NCBI GenBank assembly: GCA_030525945.1
Contig: JAUNDT010000001.1
Span: 186,001-250,000 of the forward strand
Origin: Coriobacteriaceae bacterium
GTDB lineage: Bacteria > Actinomycetota > Coriobacteriia > Coriobacteriales > Coriobacteriaceae
Reading direction: 5' to 3'
Length of the DNA: 64,000 bases
The notes under the pieces: model-generated
The model's database searches: none
Told to the model about the DNA's origin: nothing
The model's input: the letters and a program-made list of their open reading frames with translations, nothing else
In this document: piece by piece, positions 26,910 through 36,900 of the stretch
Layout: every line of letters starts with the position of its first letter
Position numbering within the stretch: the stretch's first letter is position 1
Translations under genes and position numbers: made by a program

Positions 26910-27386
26910 CTACGCCTCGGCCATGTCGCGCTTGAGCTGCGCGATGGCATCGCGATACTCGGGCATGGTTGCGCCGAGGATCTGGGTGGCGTAAATGGCG
27001 GCGTTCTTGGCGCCGTTGATGGCAACGCAGGCAACCGGTACGCCGGAGGGCATCTGCACCATGGAGAGCAGTGAGTCCAGGCCGCCCAGGTCGCTCGTCT
27101 TCATGGGCACGCCGATGACCGGCAGCGGGGTGAAGGCGGCCACCACGCCGCCCAGGTGCGCGGCCTTGCCGGCAGCGGCCACGATCACCTTGATGCCACG
27201 GTCGGCCGCGGTCTCGGCCCACTCGTGCACCTTGGCGGGGTTGCGGTGCGCGCTGGCGATGACCAGCTCGTAGGGCACGCCCAGAGCGTCGAGCTCGGCG
27301 GTGCAGCCCTCCATGACGGGCATGTCGGACTTGGATCCCATGATGATGCCCACGAGCGGGGCGTTCTCGGTCGTCTCTACGGACAT
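26910..27386 (-). CDS. purE: N5-carboxyaminoimidazole ribonucleotide mutase
   Basis: Interconverts N5-CAIR and CAIR in purine synthesis; cytosolic octamer. The 158 residues carry the family motif GIIMGSKSDMPVM near residue 12 and the conserved SAHRNPAKV loop with the catalytic His near residue 46. AGGAGG lies 5 bp before the ATG. Other pur genes are not nearby; it heads a unit with the class B sortase gene. Confidence 0.95.
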   Translation of the reverse strand: MSVETTENAPLVGIIMGSKSDMPVMEGCTAELDALGVPYELVIASAHRNPAKVHEWAETAADRGIKVIVAAAGKAAHLGGVVAAFTPLPVIGVPMKTSDLGGLDSLLSMVQMPSGVPVACVAINGAKNAAIYATQILGATMPEYRDAIAQLKRDMAEA

Positions 27387-27467
27387 AATGCCTCCTGGCA
27401 GCTTTGATTGCAGATATTAGAAGTATAGCGGTGCGGCCGCCGCTTGTTCGCGGGGCACCTATACAAA

Positions 27468-27500
27468 GAGCCCGGCAGAGCGCTGAACTCTGCCGGGCTC
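27468..27500 (-). terminator. Terminator after the first GH31 gene
   Basis: GAGCCCGGCAGAG (27468-27480) pairs perfectly with CTCTGCCGGGCTC (27488-27500); on the minus strand it is followed by TTTGT. It lies 44 bp after the stop of the GH31 gene. Confidence 0.85.
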
Positions 27501-27543
27501 GAAAGCCTCTACGAGCGGCGGGAGCCTCTCGAGATGCTAGCGA

Positions 27544-30500
27544 CTACTGGTCGCGACGACGACGGTGGAAGAACGCACCGAGAGCCGCAGTCACGGAGCC
27601 GATGAGGCCCGTGCCGGCGACGGCCATCGTCACCGGGTCGCCCGTCTGGGGCAGGCCGGAGCCGTTGGAGTCGGAGCCGGTGTTGCCACCCTGGTTGCCG
27701 CCGGTGTTACCACCCTGGTTGCCAGAGTCACCGCCGCCCTGGTTGCCGCCGCCCTGCTCGACGTCCTTGAGACCGTCAATGGCGGCCTTGAGCGCGTCGG
27801 TCGCAGCGGAGATGTCCTCCTTGGTGGCGTCCTCGTTGGCGATGACGTCCTTAGCGGCGTCGATGGCCTTCGTGAGCGCGTCAACGGACTCAGGCGTCTT
27901 GCCGGTGGTGTCCAGAGCCTCAGCCTTGGTCACCAGGTCCTTCAGCTCGTCCTTGGACGGCTTCTCCGCCGGCGGGACCTCTTCCTTCACCAGGCCGTCG
28001 TTGGCCTTGGTGAGGGTGTCAAGCGCGGCGTTGACCTGATCCTGCGTGGCCTTGTCGTTGGCGAGGACATCCTTGGCGGAGTCGAGGGCAGCCTGGAAGG
28101 TGTTCCAAGAATCCTCGGTGTAGCCGTCGTTGGCCTTGTCCTTGAGCTCATCGTACTTGGCCTGGAGCGCGGTCTTGTCGACCTGCGGGACCTCGGGCTT
28201 CTTGAGGCCAGCGTTGGCATCGGTCAGAGCCTTGAGAGCGGCGTCGACCTCAGGCTGCGTGGCCTTCTCGTTGTCGAGGACCTTCTTGGCCTCGCCGAGG
28301 GCGGTCTGGAATGCGTTCCAGGAATCCTCGGTGTAGCCGTCGTTGGCCTTGTCCTTGAGCTCATCGTACTTGGCCTGGAGATCAGCCTTGTTAACCTCGG
28401 TCTCGGGCTTCTGATCGCCCTCGGCGTAGTGGAAGTTGATCTCGCGCAGGGTGAGCATACGGTTCTTGGCAGCAGCACCCTCGTAGCCGGTGGCCGTACC
28501 GTCGGAGGTGAGCGGCGTGATGTCGATGCTCTTGACCTCCTTGGTGTTGTCGGCGGTCAGCGTGTAGACGTCTTGACGCTTGGCGAAGTCCTCACCCTTG
28601 AACTCGGACTTGGAGCCGTCGGTGTAGGTGATCACAGCCTCCAGGGAGGTAACGGTACCGTTGCCGCCCAGGCGGTTGAGGATCTGGACGTCGCGCAGAA
28701 CCATCGGGTCCTTGAGCGTGAAGTGCATCGTGGTCGGGAGCTTCACGTACTCGGGAAGCTTGCCCTCCACCTGGTTGCCCGCAATGTCCCACTTGAACTC
28801 GAAGCCGTTGGCGTTCTCGTTGTCGTCGAACAGGGTGGCATAGGAGTTGTCCTGGACGAGCTTCTTGACATTGGTGCCATCGTCAGTCTTGAGGCTGTCG
28901 TTGGTCATCGTGATGTCGAACTGCTTCTGAGCAACTTCCTGCAGCTGCTCCTCACCCTCAACGTAGTTGAAGTTGATCTCGCCGATGGTGAGCATGCGGT
29001 TCTCGGGGTTCTCGATGCCCGTGGCAGTGCCGGTAGAGGTCAGAGGCTTGATCTCAACCTTGGCGACCTTCTTGGCCTTGTTCGTCTCGGAGATCTCGAA
29101 GTTGTAGGAGGGCTGGTTCTCAGCGAACACGTCGCCCTTGAACTCCTGCTTGGTGCCATCCGTGAAGGTGATAACCGCCTCGAGGCTGTTGATGGAGCCG
29201 TTGGAGGTCTTAGCACCGTTGAAGAGCTCGACGTTCTTGAGAGCGCGAGGCTCCTTGAGCTCGAAGGTGAGGTTCGCCGGCAGACCGACCTTCAGGTCGA
29301 AGGGCTGGTCAGCGCCCATGAACCACTTGAACTCGAACTCGCGGTCGTTCTCGTTGTCGTTGAACAGGCCTTCGTAGCTGTTCTGCTGGACGAGACGCTT
29401 GACGTTCTGGCCGTCATCGGTGGGGTAGCCCTTGTTCGTCAGGCTGATGTTGAAGGCGTCCTGCTTGAGCTCCTTCACCTCAGGACCGAGGTCAGAGCCA
29501 TCGGCGGTGATGAAGTCCTGCTTGGGGCCAACGAGCCAGGCCTGGCTGTCGAGGTTAACCTCGCAGTCCTTCTTGGCCTTGAGCTGGAAGGTGGCAACAG
29601 CCTCGGTGCCGTTGTACAGAGCCTTGTCGCCGCGGTTCGCAAGCGCGATGTTCACGGAGTTGGTGGGCTCACCGAAGGTGTAGTTGCCGGAGTGCTGCTC
29701 CATGTCACCAATGTTCTTGGTGTACTTGATGCTGTCCCTGACGAACTCGAAGTCCTCGACCGGGTACTTAACGAGTGCACCCATGGCGTTGACGTTCTTG
29801 CCGTTCTGGACCTTCACGGAAACCGTGATGGTCTCGCCCTGCTTGACGGAGGTCTTCTCGGGCACAACGCCGATCGTACCGGCGACCTTGCCCTCCTTCT
29901 TGGTGCCGCCCTCAAGCTTGGACATGGTGAAGGACATGTCGTAGACGTCGTAGGCGCCATTCAGGTTGAAGTCAGCATTGGACTGCGTGATGTGAGAATC
30001 CCAGTCGGTCACGCCGGTACCGCGGTTCTCGCGGCCGTAGCAGTTCGGGAGATGGTTCGCATCTTCCTCGCCCACAGTTGCGGGAGCCTTGAGGGAGCCA
30101 GTGTCCTGGCCCTCGGTCTTGTCAACCTTGTAGAGAGCAAGCTCGGTAGCGGAGAAGAAGCCGCCGGTAGACTTGACGGGGGTGAGGCGCAGGTAGCGCG
30201 CAGCAGAGCCATCGAGCTCAACGGTCTTGGGCTTCATCTTGTCAGCGCCAGAGTTGTCCCACTTCTGGACACCATGGTCCTTCCAGTGAGCACCGTCGAC
30301 GCTGGTCTCGACCTTCATCTCGGCAACATTGCCGTTACCGCCGTTGTCCTGACGCGGGGTGTAGACGAACTTATCAAGCTGGAAGGTCTTGCCGTAATCG
30401 ATGGTCATGGGCAGACCGGTAGCCTGACCAGAGTGGAAGTAGCTCTCGCTCGTATCGTTGTGGTCGAACGCGAGGTCAAGCTTGCCCCAGTCCTCGCCAC

Positions 30501-33500
30501 CAGCCCAGTCAACGTGAACCGGCTCGGGGCAGTTGCGCCACGGATCCTCAAGGGTCTTAACCGTGATCGGCTCGCTCCACTCAGAGAAGCCAGAGGCGGC
30601 ACGGGTGCGGATCTTGAAGGTGTGGTCGGAGAAGTACGGCAGGTCCGTCGCGTTGAACTCAACGGTTTCACCGCTCGGGATGTTGTTGATCATGCCGTCG
30701 ATCTCGATGTCGTAGGAGGCAGCGCCCTCAACCTTATCCCAGGTGAGCTTAATGCTCGTGGGGGTCAGGCCGTCCTCGGGAGCAGTGAGGTTCGTCGGGG
30801 CCTTGAGGCTCGCATCGAGCTTGTTGCCGTCCAGGTCGCCCTTGTTCTCGAAGCCCTTGACCTCGAGCGTCTGAGCGTTCACGTTCACGTCCGTCTTGGC
30901 GAACTTGACGTGCAGTTTGGGCGTGGTGTTGATGGCCTGCTTGGAGAAGCCCTCCGCGCGGACCTTCTCGCTCTCGGCGGTAGCGCCGTAGTTGAGGTTC
31001 GGGGTCTGCTCGAAGAAGTAGACGGCCTTGCCCTCGGCGGGAACGGCCTTCTTGAAGGCATCGAGGGAGTCGACCTTCTCGACGGTCAGGGTCTGGTCGC
31101 CGTTCTTGGCAACGACGGACTGGGGCTCCTTGGACACGTTCACCGTAAAGACGGTCGTACGGTTGGAGTCGTAGTTGTCGTAGGTGCCCTCAGACTTGCC
31201 AGCCTTGAACGTGGCGGTGTCGCCCTTGACGTTCGAGGTGAACTTGGTCTTGACGCTCGAACCGTAGTCGATGGACTTGCTCTCCTTGCCGTAGGCGGCG
31301 TCGGAGCTGTCGGTGGTGTTCTTGATGTAGGTACCGGTGTCCTCGAACAGGGTGTACTCACCCTTGCCCTCGGTGGCGAAGAACTCGACGTTGCGCTTGG
31401 TGCGGTCGATGTCCTTGGGGTTGTCGTTCGGCTCGTACATCGGGACGATGGCGTTGGCCTTCACGAACAACGGGAGCTTCCACAGCGGGGTGTCGAAGTT
31501 GTTGAGCACCTGGCCGCCGCGGTACTGCTTGCCAGAGAAGTAATCGATCCAGATGTCCTCTTCGGTGCCAGGCAGGTAGATGCCGTTGCGGACATCGTTG
31601 CCGTCGCCGATGCCGCCGTTATCCGCGCTGCCGTCGGTGTTCTGGTACACAGGGGCGATCAGGAACGCGTCGCCGAAAGTGAACTCGTACTGAGTCTTGG
31701 TGCTCTGAGCGTATGCGGAGTCGTCGGAGAGCATGATGGCGCGAACCATCGGCAGGCCGGTGTCGCCGTTGCCGGTGTTGATGTTCGCCGCGGAGGCAGC
31801 CGTGGTGTAGAGATACGGCATGAGGGAGCTCTTGAGCTTCAGGTACATACGGGAGATACCGGTGTAGGGATCGCCGTGCGTCTGAGGAGCCTTGACGTAG
31901 GAGCCCCAGCCGTCCATGTCGAGCATAAGCGGGGTGAAGGTCTTCCACTGGTAATCACGCGTGGCGATGACCGGGTTGCCACCGAAGATGCCGTCCATAT
32001 CGGAGCCGATGTTGGGGTTGCCGGAGAGGGACTGGCCGATGTAGGTCGGGATGTGGAAGCGGATGTACTCCCAGTTGCCACCGGTCTGGTCGCCGGTCCA
32101 GATGCCGGCAAAGCGCTGCGTGCCCGCCCAGCCGTCGAGGGAGATGATGTTCGGGCGATAATTCACGCCCTCGGTGATGGTGTCGTAGGCGGTCTTAACG
32201 CCGTCGAGCGCCATGGAGTAGCCATGGCCAACCCAGGCAACGTCGGTCTTCAGGGTGGTCACGCCGCCCTTCTTCACCTCAGCGTCGAAGTCGCGGAGCA
32301 GCTGCCACTGGGTATCGGGGTTCTTGTCCGGAGAGAGCTGGGACTGAGTCCACAGGCCGGTCTCAACGCCCTTGCTGCGAGCGTACTCGGTGAACTCCTT
32401 AAGATTCTCAACGTTGGCCGCGACAGCAGCGAGACGCTCTGCCGAGCTATTGCCCTGGGAGTCAACGCCACCGGTCTTGCCAAAGCCGTTCTGGCCGTAA
32501 CCCGCGCCATAGCCGTCGTTAGGCAGGAAGTAGCCCAGCGGCATGTCGTTCTCGAGGTAGCTGTTGAGGTGAGTCTGAGCCGAGAACTCCTTCGGGAAGT
32601 CAACGCCCTCAGGAATGTTCTTCTTGTCATCGGTGGGGCCGTGGCCGTTCAGGGACTCAACGTGCGTGTTGGGCTGCATGGCAGTGCCGGTGCCGCCCTT
32701 CTCGTACTTGACATCACCCACGCCGGTCTCGGCGGGCTCGCTGCCCTTCATCTGGCGCTTGCCATAGCCCTGCTGAGGATCCTTGGACCACATGTCGCGG
32801 TTCCAGGCGTTCAGGCTGCCAACATAGAAGGCATACTCGGGCAGGAGCACCGGGCTACCGGTGACCTTGAAGTAGTCCTGCAGCAGGTCCTGAGCGATAG
32901 GAGCCGTGGACTTGCCGGAGGCGGCGTCGGCCACGAAGTAATAAGCGTCAAGCTCATTCTCGTTGTGAGTAGCAACCGTGGTATCACCAGCGGTGGCGCC
33001 AAAGTCGTACTTACCGTTGGCGAAGGTGTTGCGGACAACGCCGTAGCCGCCGTCGGACCAGTAGAACGGGTTCGGGGAAGCAACGCCGCCGTCAACCCAG
33101 TTGCTCTCGTTGGCAATGTTAATGGTGTTGCCAGTATGGATGAAGCGGCCGTTCTGGGTACCGCCACCGAAGAAGTCCTCGCCGTCGTGCTTCACGAGCG
33201 TCTGCACGGTGGCGGACTTATCGAGGTCGAGCGCCGCCTTCTCCTGCATAACGATCTTGTCGCCACGCTTGACGGTCATAATCGCGGTGTCCTTGGCGAA
33301 CTCGATGGTCGTCTTGCCGGCGGTGATCACGATCTTGTCGCCGGACTTATCGACAGCCGCCGTGGGCTTCGAATACTTTTCGGACGTGTCGGGCTGAGCC
33401 TGGATCTTGGCCTTGTGGGCCTCGTTCTTGGGCTTGGCATAGGGGCTGAACTCGCCGCTCGGGTCCACGTTGTAACGGAAGATGTCTTCCTCGAGGAACG

Positions 33501-33693
33501 TGATCTTGCCCTTAACCTCTTTGTCGCCCTGGTTGAACGTAACGGTAACGACGTTCTTGTCGGCCGTAGCGTCCTTGACGCCCGTCAGCGGCGCTGCCTG
33601 CGCAGGCGTCGCAAGAACGAGCGAGAGCGCAGCCGTGGCGAGAACCGCCGAGCCACGCACCCAGTTGCGCTTCAAGATGGAATCCTGATGCAC
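27544..33693 (-). CDS. Secreted, wall-anchored GH31 glycosidase with Fn3, F5/8, dockerin-like, cohesin-like and FIVAR modules (paralogue A)
   Basis: 2,049 residues. Signal peptide (to about residue 34, ending TPAQA), GH31 N-terminal beta domain, and GH31 barrel with the probable nucleophile Asp in KTDVAWVG (about 483) and acid/base Asp in WTGDQ (about 535). Then an Fn3 domain (about 970-1050), F5/8-type carbohydrate-binding domain (about 1055-1190), dockerin-like DFNLNGAYDVYDM segment (about 1240), cohesin-like domain (about 1270-1395), two copies of an unnamed 165-residue module, three FIVAR repeats, a Gly/Asn linker and an LPQTGDP anchor. The layout recalls GH31 enzymes acting on host O-glycans, perhaps alpha-N-acetylgalactosaminidases, but specificity is inferred. 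The start is GTG at 33693, with AAGGAG at 7 bp. Confidence 0.9.
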   Translation of the reverse strand: MHQDSILKRNWVRGSAVLATAALSLVLATPAQAAPLTGVKDATADKNVVTVTFNQGDKEVKGKITFLEEDIFRYNVDPSGEFSPYAKPKNEAHKAKIQAQPDTSEKYSKPTAAVDKSGDKIVITAGKTTIEFAKDTAIMTVKRGDKIVMQEKAALDLDKSATVQTLVKHDGEDFFGGGTQNGRFIHTGNTINIANESNWVDGGVASPNPFYWSDGGYGVVRNTFANGKYDFGATAGDTTVATHNENELDAYYFVADAASGKSTAPIAQDLLQDYFKVTGSPVLLPEYAFYVGSLNAWNRDMWSKDPQQGYGKRQMKGSEPAETGVGDVKYEKGGTGTAMQPNTHVESLNGHGPTDDKKNIPEGVDFPKEFSAQTHLNSYLENDMPLGYFLPNDGYGAGYGQNGFGKTGGVDSQGNSSAERLAAVAANVENLKEFTEYARSKGVETGLWTQSQLSPDKNPDTQWQLLRDFDAEVKKGGVTTLKTDVAWVGHGYSMALDGVKTAYDTITEGVNYRPNIISLDGWAGTQRFAGIWTGDQTGGNWEYIRFHIPTYIGQSLSGNPNIGSDMDGIFGGNPVIATRDYQWKTFTPLMLDMDGWGSYVKAPQTHGDPYTGISRMYLKLKSSLMPYLYTTAASAANINTGNGDTGLPMVRAIMLSDDSAYAQSTKTQYEFTFGDAFLIAPVYQNTDGSADNGGIGDGNDVRNGIYLPGTEEDIWIDYFSGKQYRGGQVLNNFDTPLWKLPLFVKANAIVPMYEPNDNPKDIDRTKRNVEFFATEGKGEYTLFEDTGTYIKNTTDSSDAAYGKESKSIDYGSSVKTKFTSNVKGDTATFKAGKSEGTYDNYDSNRTTVFTVNVSKEPQSVVAKNGDQTLTVEKVDSLDAFKKAVPAEGKAVYFFEQTPNLNYGATAESEKVRAEGFSKQAINTTPKLHVKFAKTDVNVNAQTLEVKGFENKGDLDGNKLDASLKAPTNLTAPEDGLTPTSIKLTWDKVEGAASYDIEIDGMINNIPSGETVEFNATDLPYFSDHTFKIRTRAASGFSEWSEPITVKTLEDPWRNCPEPVHVDWAGGEDWGKLDLAFDHNDTSESYFHSGQATGLPMTIDYGKTFQLDKFVYTPRQDNGGNGNVAEMKVETSVDGAHWKDHGVQKWDNSGADKMKPKTVELDGSAARYLRLTPVKSTGGFFSATELALYKVDKTEGQDTGSLKAPATVGEEDANHLPNCYGRENRGTGVTDWDSHITQSNADFNLNGAYDVYDMSFTMSKLEGGTKKEGKVAGTIGVVPEKTSVKQGETITVSVKVQNGKNVNAMGALVKYPVEDFEFVRDSIKYTKNIGDMEQHSGNYTFGEPTNSVNIALANRGDKALYNGTEAVATFQLKAKKDCEVNLDSQAWLVGPKQDFITADGSDLGPEVKELKQDAFNISLTNKGYPTDDGQNVKRLVQQNSYEGLFNDNENDREFEFKWFMGADQPFDLKVGLPANLTFELKEPRALKNVELFNGAKTSNGSINSLEAVITFTDGTKQEFKGDVFAENQPSYNFEISETNKAKKVAKVEIKPLTSTGTATGIENPENRMLTIGEINFNYVEGEEQLQEVAQKQFDITMTNDSLKTDDGTNVKKLVQDNSYATLFDDNENANGFEFKWDIAGNQVEGKLPEYVKLPTTMHFTLKDPMVLRDVQILNRLGGNGTVTSLEAVITYTDGSKSEFKGEDFAKRQDVYTLTADNTKEVKSIDITPLTSDGTATGYEGAAAKNRMLTLREINFHYAEGDQKPETEVNKADLQAKYDELKDKANDGYTEDSWNAFQTALGEAKKVLDNEKATQPEVDAALKALTDANAGLKKPEVPQVDKTALQAKYDELKDKANDGYTEDSWNTFQAALDSAKDVLANDKATQDQVNAALDTLTKANDGLVKEEVPPAEKPSKDELKDLVTKAEALDTTGKTPESVDALTKAIDAAKDVIANEDATKEDISAATDALKAAIDGLKDVEQGGGNQGGGDSGNQGGNTGGNQGGNTGSDSNGSGLPQTGDPVTMAVAGTGLIGSVTAALGAFFHRRRRDQ

Positions 33694-33745
33694 GTATGTC
33701 TCCTTCCCACATGAAGAGCTTCGATCGCTCTTCCGCTCAGGCTAA

Positions 33746-33759
33746 CTGGTAGATACCAG
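33746..33759. promoter_or_regulatory. CTGGTA-GA-TACCAG palindrome, probable GntR/HutC-type operator of paralogue A
   Basis: Perfect 6-bp arms separated by 2 bp, 53 bp before the GTG start. The same palindrome with a TG centre stands at 40481-40494 before paralogue B. It resembles the ACTGGT..ACCAGT sites of NagR/DasR-type GntR regulators that sense amino-sugar phosphates. Confidence 0.75.
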
Positions 33760-33874
33760 CAAACCTCTATTGCATCCCTAAATTATCTGGGAAGGGTCCT
33801 ATTCCGTGGTTTTGTGCTGGACGCTTATCGGTGAACGGTTGCAATCCGCCCCTCAACGGTAATTGCAGCGTTCA

Positions 33875-33884
33875 ACTGGTATTA
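33875..33884. promoter_or_regulatory. Distal half-site ACTGGTATTA upstream of paralogue A
   Basis: Identical 10-mer at 40611-40620 before paralogue B. It is 129 bp from the proximal palindrome here and 130 bp there. Between them both regions share TCGGTGAACGG (about 33828 and 40565). A loop between two operator sites would fit. Confidence 0.55.
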
Positions 33885-33910
33885 GATATAAAAACCTGAT
33901 TGACATCCGC

Positions 33911-33953
33911 AAAAAAGAGTGGGTGCGTAAATGAATTTCACTTACGCACCCAC
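33911..33953 (-). terminator. Terminator after the second GH31 gene
   Basis: GTGGGTGCGTAAATG (33919-33933) pairs with CACTTACGCACCCAC (33939-33953), one mismatch; on the minus strand a TCTTTTTT run follows (33911-33918). Confidence 0.88.
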
Positions 33954-33997
33954 CTTGAGCCTATGGAGCCCTTCGTCTCAGGCGATCTTGCCCGGGA

Positions 33998-36900
33998 CTA
34001 CTTGCGGTTCTTGCGGCGGAACATCGCGCCCAGAGCCGCGGTCACGGAGCCGATGAGGCCCGTGCCAGCGACGGCCATCGTCACCGGGTCGCCCGTCTGG
34101 GGCAGGCCGGAGCCGTTGGAGCCGGAGCCGGTGCTACCACCCTGGTTACCGGAGCCGCCGCCCTGGTTGCCAGAGTCACCGCCGCCCTGGTTGCCGCCGC
34201 CCTGCTCGACGTCCTTGAGGCCGTCAATCGCAGAAGCGAGCGCGTCGTAGGCGGACTTGATCTCCTCCTTGGAGGCGTCGTCCTTGGCAAGGACGTTCTT
34301 CGCGTTCGCGATGGCGTCCTTGAGCGCCTGGATGGACTCGGGCGTCTTGCCCGTAGTGTCCAGACCCTCGGCCTTGCTCACCAGGTTCTCCAGGTCGGCC
34401 TTGGAAGGCTTCTCCGCTGGCGGAACCTCGGTCTTCACCAGGCCGTCGTACGCCTTCTTAAGGGCGTCGCGCTGGGAGTCGACCTCGGCCTGCGTGGCCT
34501 GCGGGTCCTTCAGCGTGGCCTTGGCATCCTTGAGCGCCAGGTCGAACTTGGTCCAGCTCTCCTTGGTGTAATCCTCGGCCTTGAGGTTCTCGGCCTCGAT
34601 CTTTTCCACCAGCGCCTTGAGCTCGGTCACGTCGGCCTGCGGGGTCTGCTCAGACTCGGTGCCGTAGAAGCGCACCTCGGACAGGGAGGCATACTGGTCG
34701 GCGGCGTCGCCACCGGAGTGGACGATCTCGAACTTCACAAAGCGACCGGTTGCGCCAAAGCCCATGGACTTGAACTCGTCGCGAGCCGTGAGGGTGGTGC
34801 CGTTGTTCTCGAACTTGAAGGTGCCAACCGGCAGCGCGGTCTTGAGGCCCTCGGCGGTGTCGGCAACGTAGATGCGTGCCTCGAAGATGTCGCCGTTCTG
34901 GCCGTTCTGACGCGGCAGGAACTTCATGCCGGACAGGTCATAGCTGGCGCCCAGGTCGAACTCGAGGTACTGCGGCATGCCCAGGCTAGTGCTGTAGTTG
35001 CTGTGCCAGTAGCTCTGGTCGTTGTAGTCCAGGGAGTTCGTGGCCAGACCGTCCTCGAGCGTCTGGGGCTCGCACTGGCTGGAGAAGCCGGAGATCTTCA
35101 CGATGTCCTTGTGCTCCTCGGTGTTGATGAGCTTGGACTCGTCGATCGGCAGCGCCTCGAGGCCCTTGATGGCGGTGCGGATGGCAACCGTGGCATCGGC
35201 GATCTGCTTGTCGGTGTACTTACCGCTCTGGAGCAGCTCCTCACCGGCCTTAACGGCCTCGGCGAGCTTGGCGTAGGAAGCCTCAGTGTAGGCGGCGGCG
35301 TTCAGGCTGCGGGCCTCGGCCAGCGCGGCCTCGAGCGCGGAGGTGTTCACGCCGTCCTTGATGGTGACCTCGTAGGAAGCGGTCTTGGTCTTGTCGAGCA
35401 TGGACTTGACCGTGATGGTGGCCTTGCCGGGCTTGTTGCCGCGGACGAAGTTCGCCACGTTCTCGCCCACCTGCTTGGTCACAATGCCTGCGACCTCGGG
35501 GTTGGAGCTCGTCACCTCGAACTGGTTGTAGTTCAAGCTCTCGGGCGTAACGGAGGCCTTGACCTCGGAGAGCTCACCCACGAACAGGGAGGTGGCGTTG
35601 TCGCCCAGGACCACGGACTCAACCTGCTCCACCGGGTTGGTGTAGTTGAAGTTGATCTCGGAGATCGTGAGCATGTGCGGGCCCTTGTTCGCCTCGAGCA
35701 CCTTCACGTCAACGCGGTCGACCTTCTTGCCGGCGTTCTCGGCGCTCGGGGTGAGGGTGTAGACGCTCTTGATGGTGTCGAACTCGCCGCCCTTGAAGGA
35801 CTGCTTAGTGCCGTCCTCAAAGACCATGGTGGCCTCGAGCTTCTTGATAAAGCCGTTGCCGCCCACGGTGCCGGCGCCGTCCTTGCGGTTCACGATCTCG
35901 ACGTTGTCGAGCACGCGGTTGTTCTTGAGGTCGAAGTGCAGCTCAACCGGCAGCGACACCTCGTCGCTCGTGGCGCCCCACTTGAACTCGAACACGCCCG
36001 CGCCCATGCCGCCGTCGTGGAACTCCACGCCGTCGAACAGCGGGTCGTACTTGCCGGCCTGCGTCATCTTGCCAACGTTGGAGCCGTCATCCTTGGGCAG
36101 CGCCTCGTTGGTCATGGTCAGGTTGAAGTCGCCCTTGCCGAGCTCGCCGGTTTCCGGCTGCGGGGTCTCGGGGTAGGTGATCTCACCGTTGTCGACCGTC
36201 TCGATGTAGTCGAGCTGAGCGCCGATCGCCCACGCGGTGGACGGGAGCGCGACCTTGCCGTCCTTGAGGGCCTTGAGCTTGAAGGACGCCACGGCGCCGG
36301 AGCCGCTGTACAGGTCCTTGTCGCCCTTGTTCTGGAAGGAGATGTTGACCGACTGCTTGCCGTCCGTGAAGTCGGTGTGGACCACGGACAGGTCCTCCAT
36401 GGTGGCCGTGTAGGGGCTCTTGGTGAGGCTGTCCTTCACGAACTCGAACTGGTCGTTCTGGAAGTGGATGAGCGCACCGAGGGCGTTGGCGTTCTTGATG
36501 TCGTCGGCGTACAGGTCGACCGTGATGACGTCGCCTGCCTTGACCTCGCCCTTGCTCGGGACCACGACGATGTTGCCGGAGGCCTTGTCGGTCTTGGTGG
36601 TGCCGCCGTCGAGCTTGGACATGGTGAAGGCCATGTCGTAGGCGTCATAGGCCTCGTTGAAGTTGAAGTCGGCGCCGCAGTTGGCCACGTGGCTCCACTG
36701 GTCCTTGAGGGGCTCGCGGTTCTCGCGGCCCTTGCAGTTGCCCGTGAGGTGCTGGTAGTCGGAGTCGGTCACCTTGCCGTCGCCGGCGATGGAGCCGACC
36801 TCGAAGGCGGAAGAGCCGTCGACCTTGTACATGGAGAGCTCGAGCGCGGTGAAGTAGCCGTTGTTGGTATCAACGGGCGTCAGGCGCACGTAGCGGCCAA

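Noticed and set aside
27565-33714. A 2,049-codon plus-strand frame opposite GH31 paralogue A, and a similar one at 34718-40525
   Set aside because: Antisense shadows of the GH31 genes, with no motifs; long open antisense frames are expected at this GC content.
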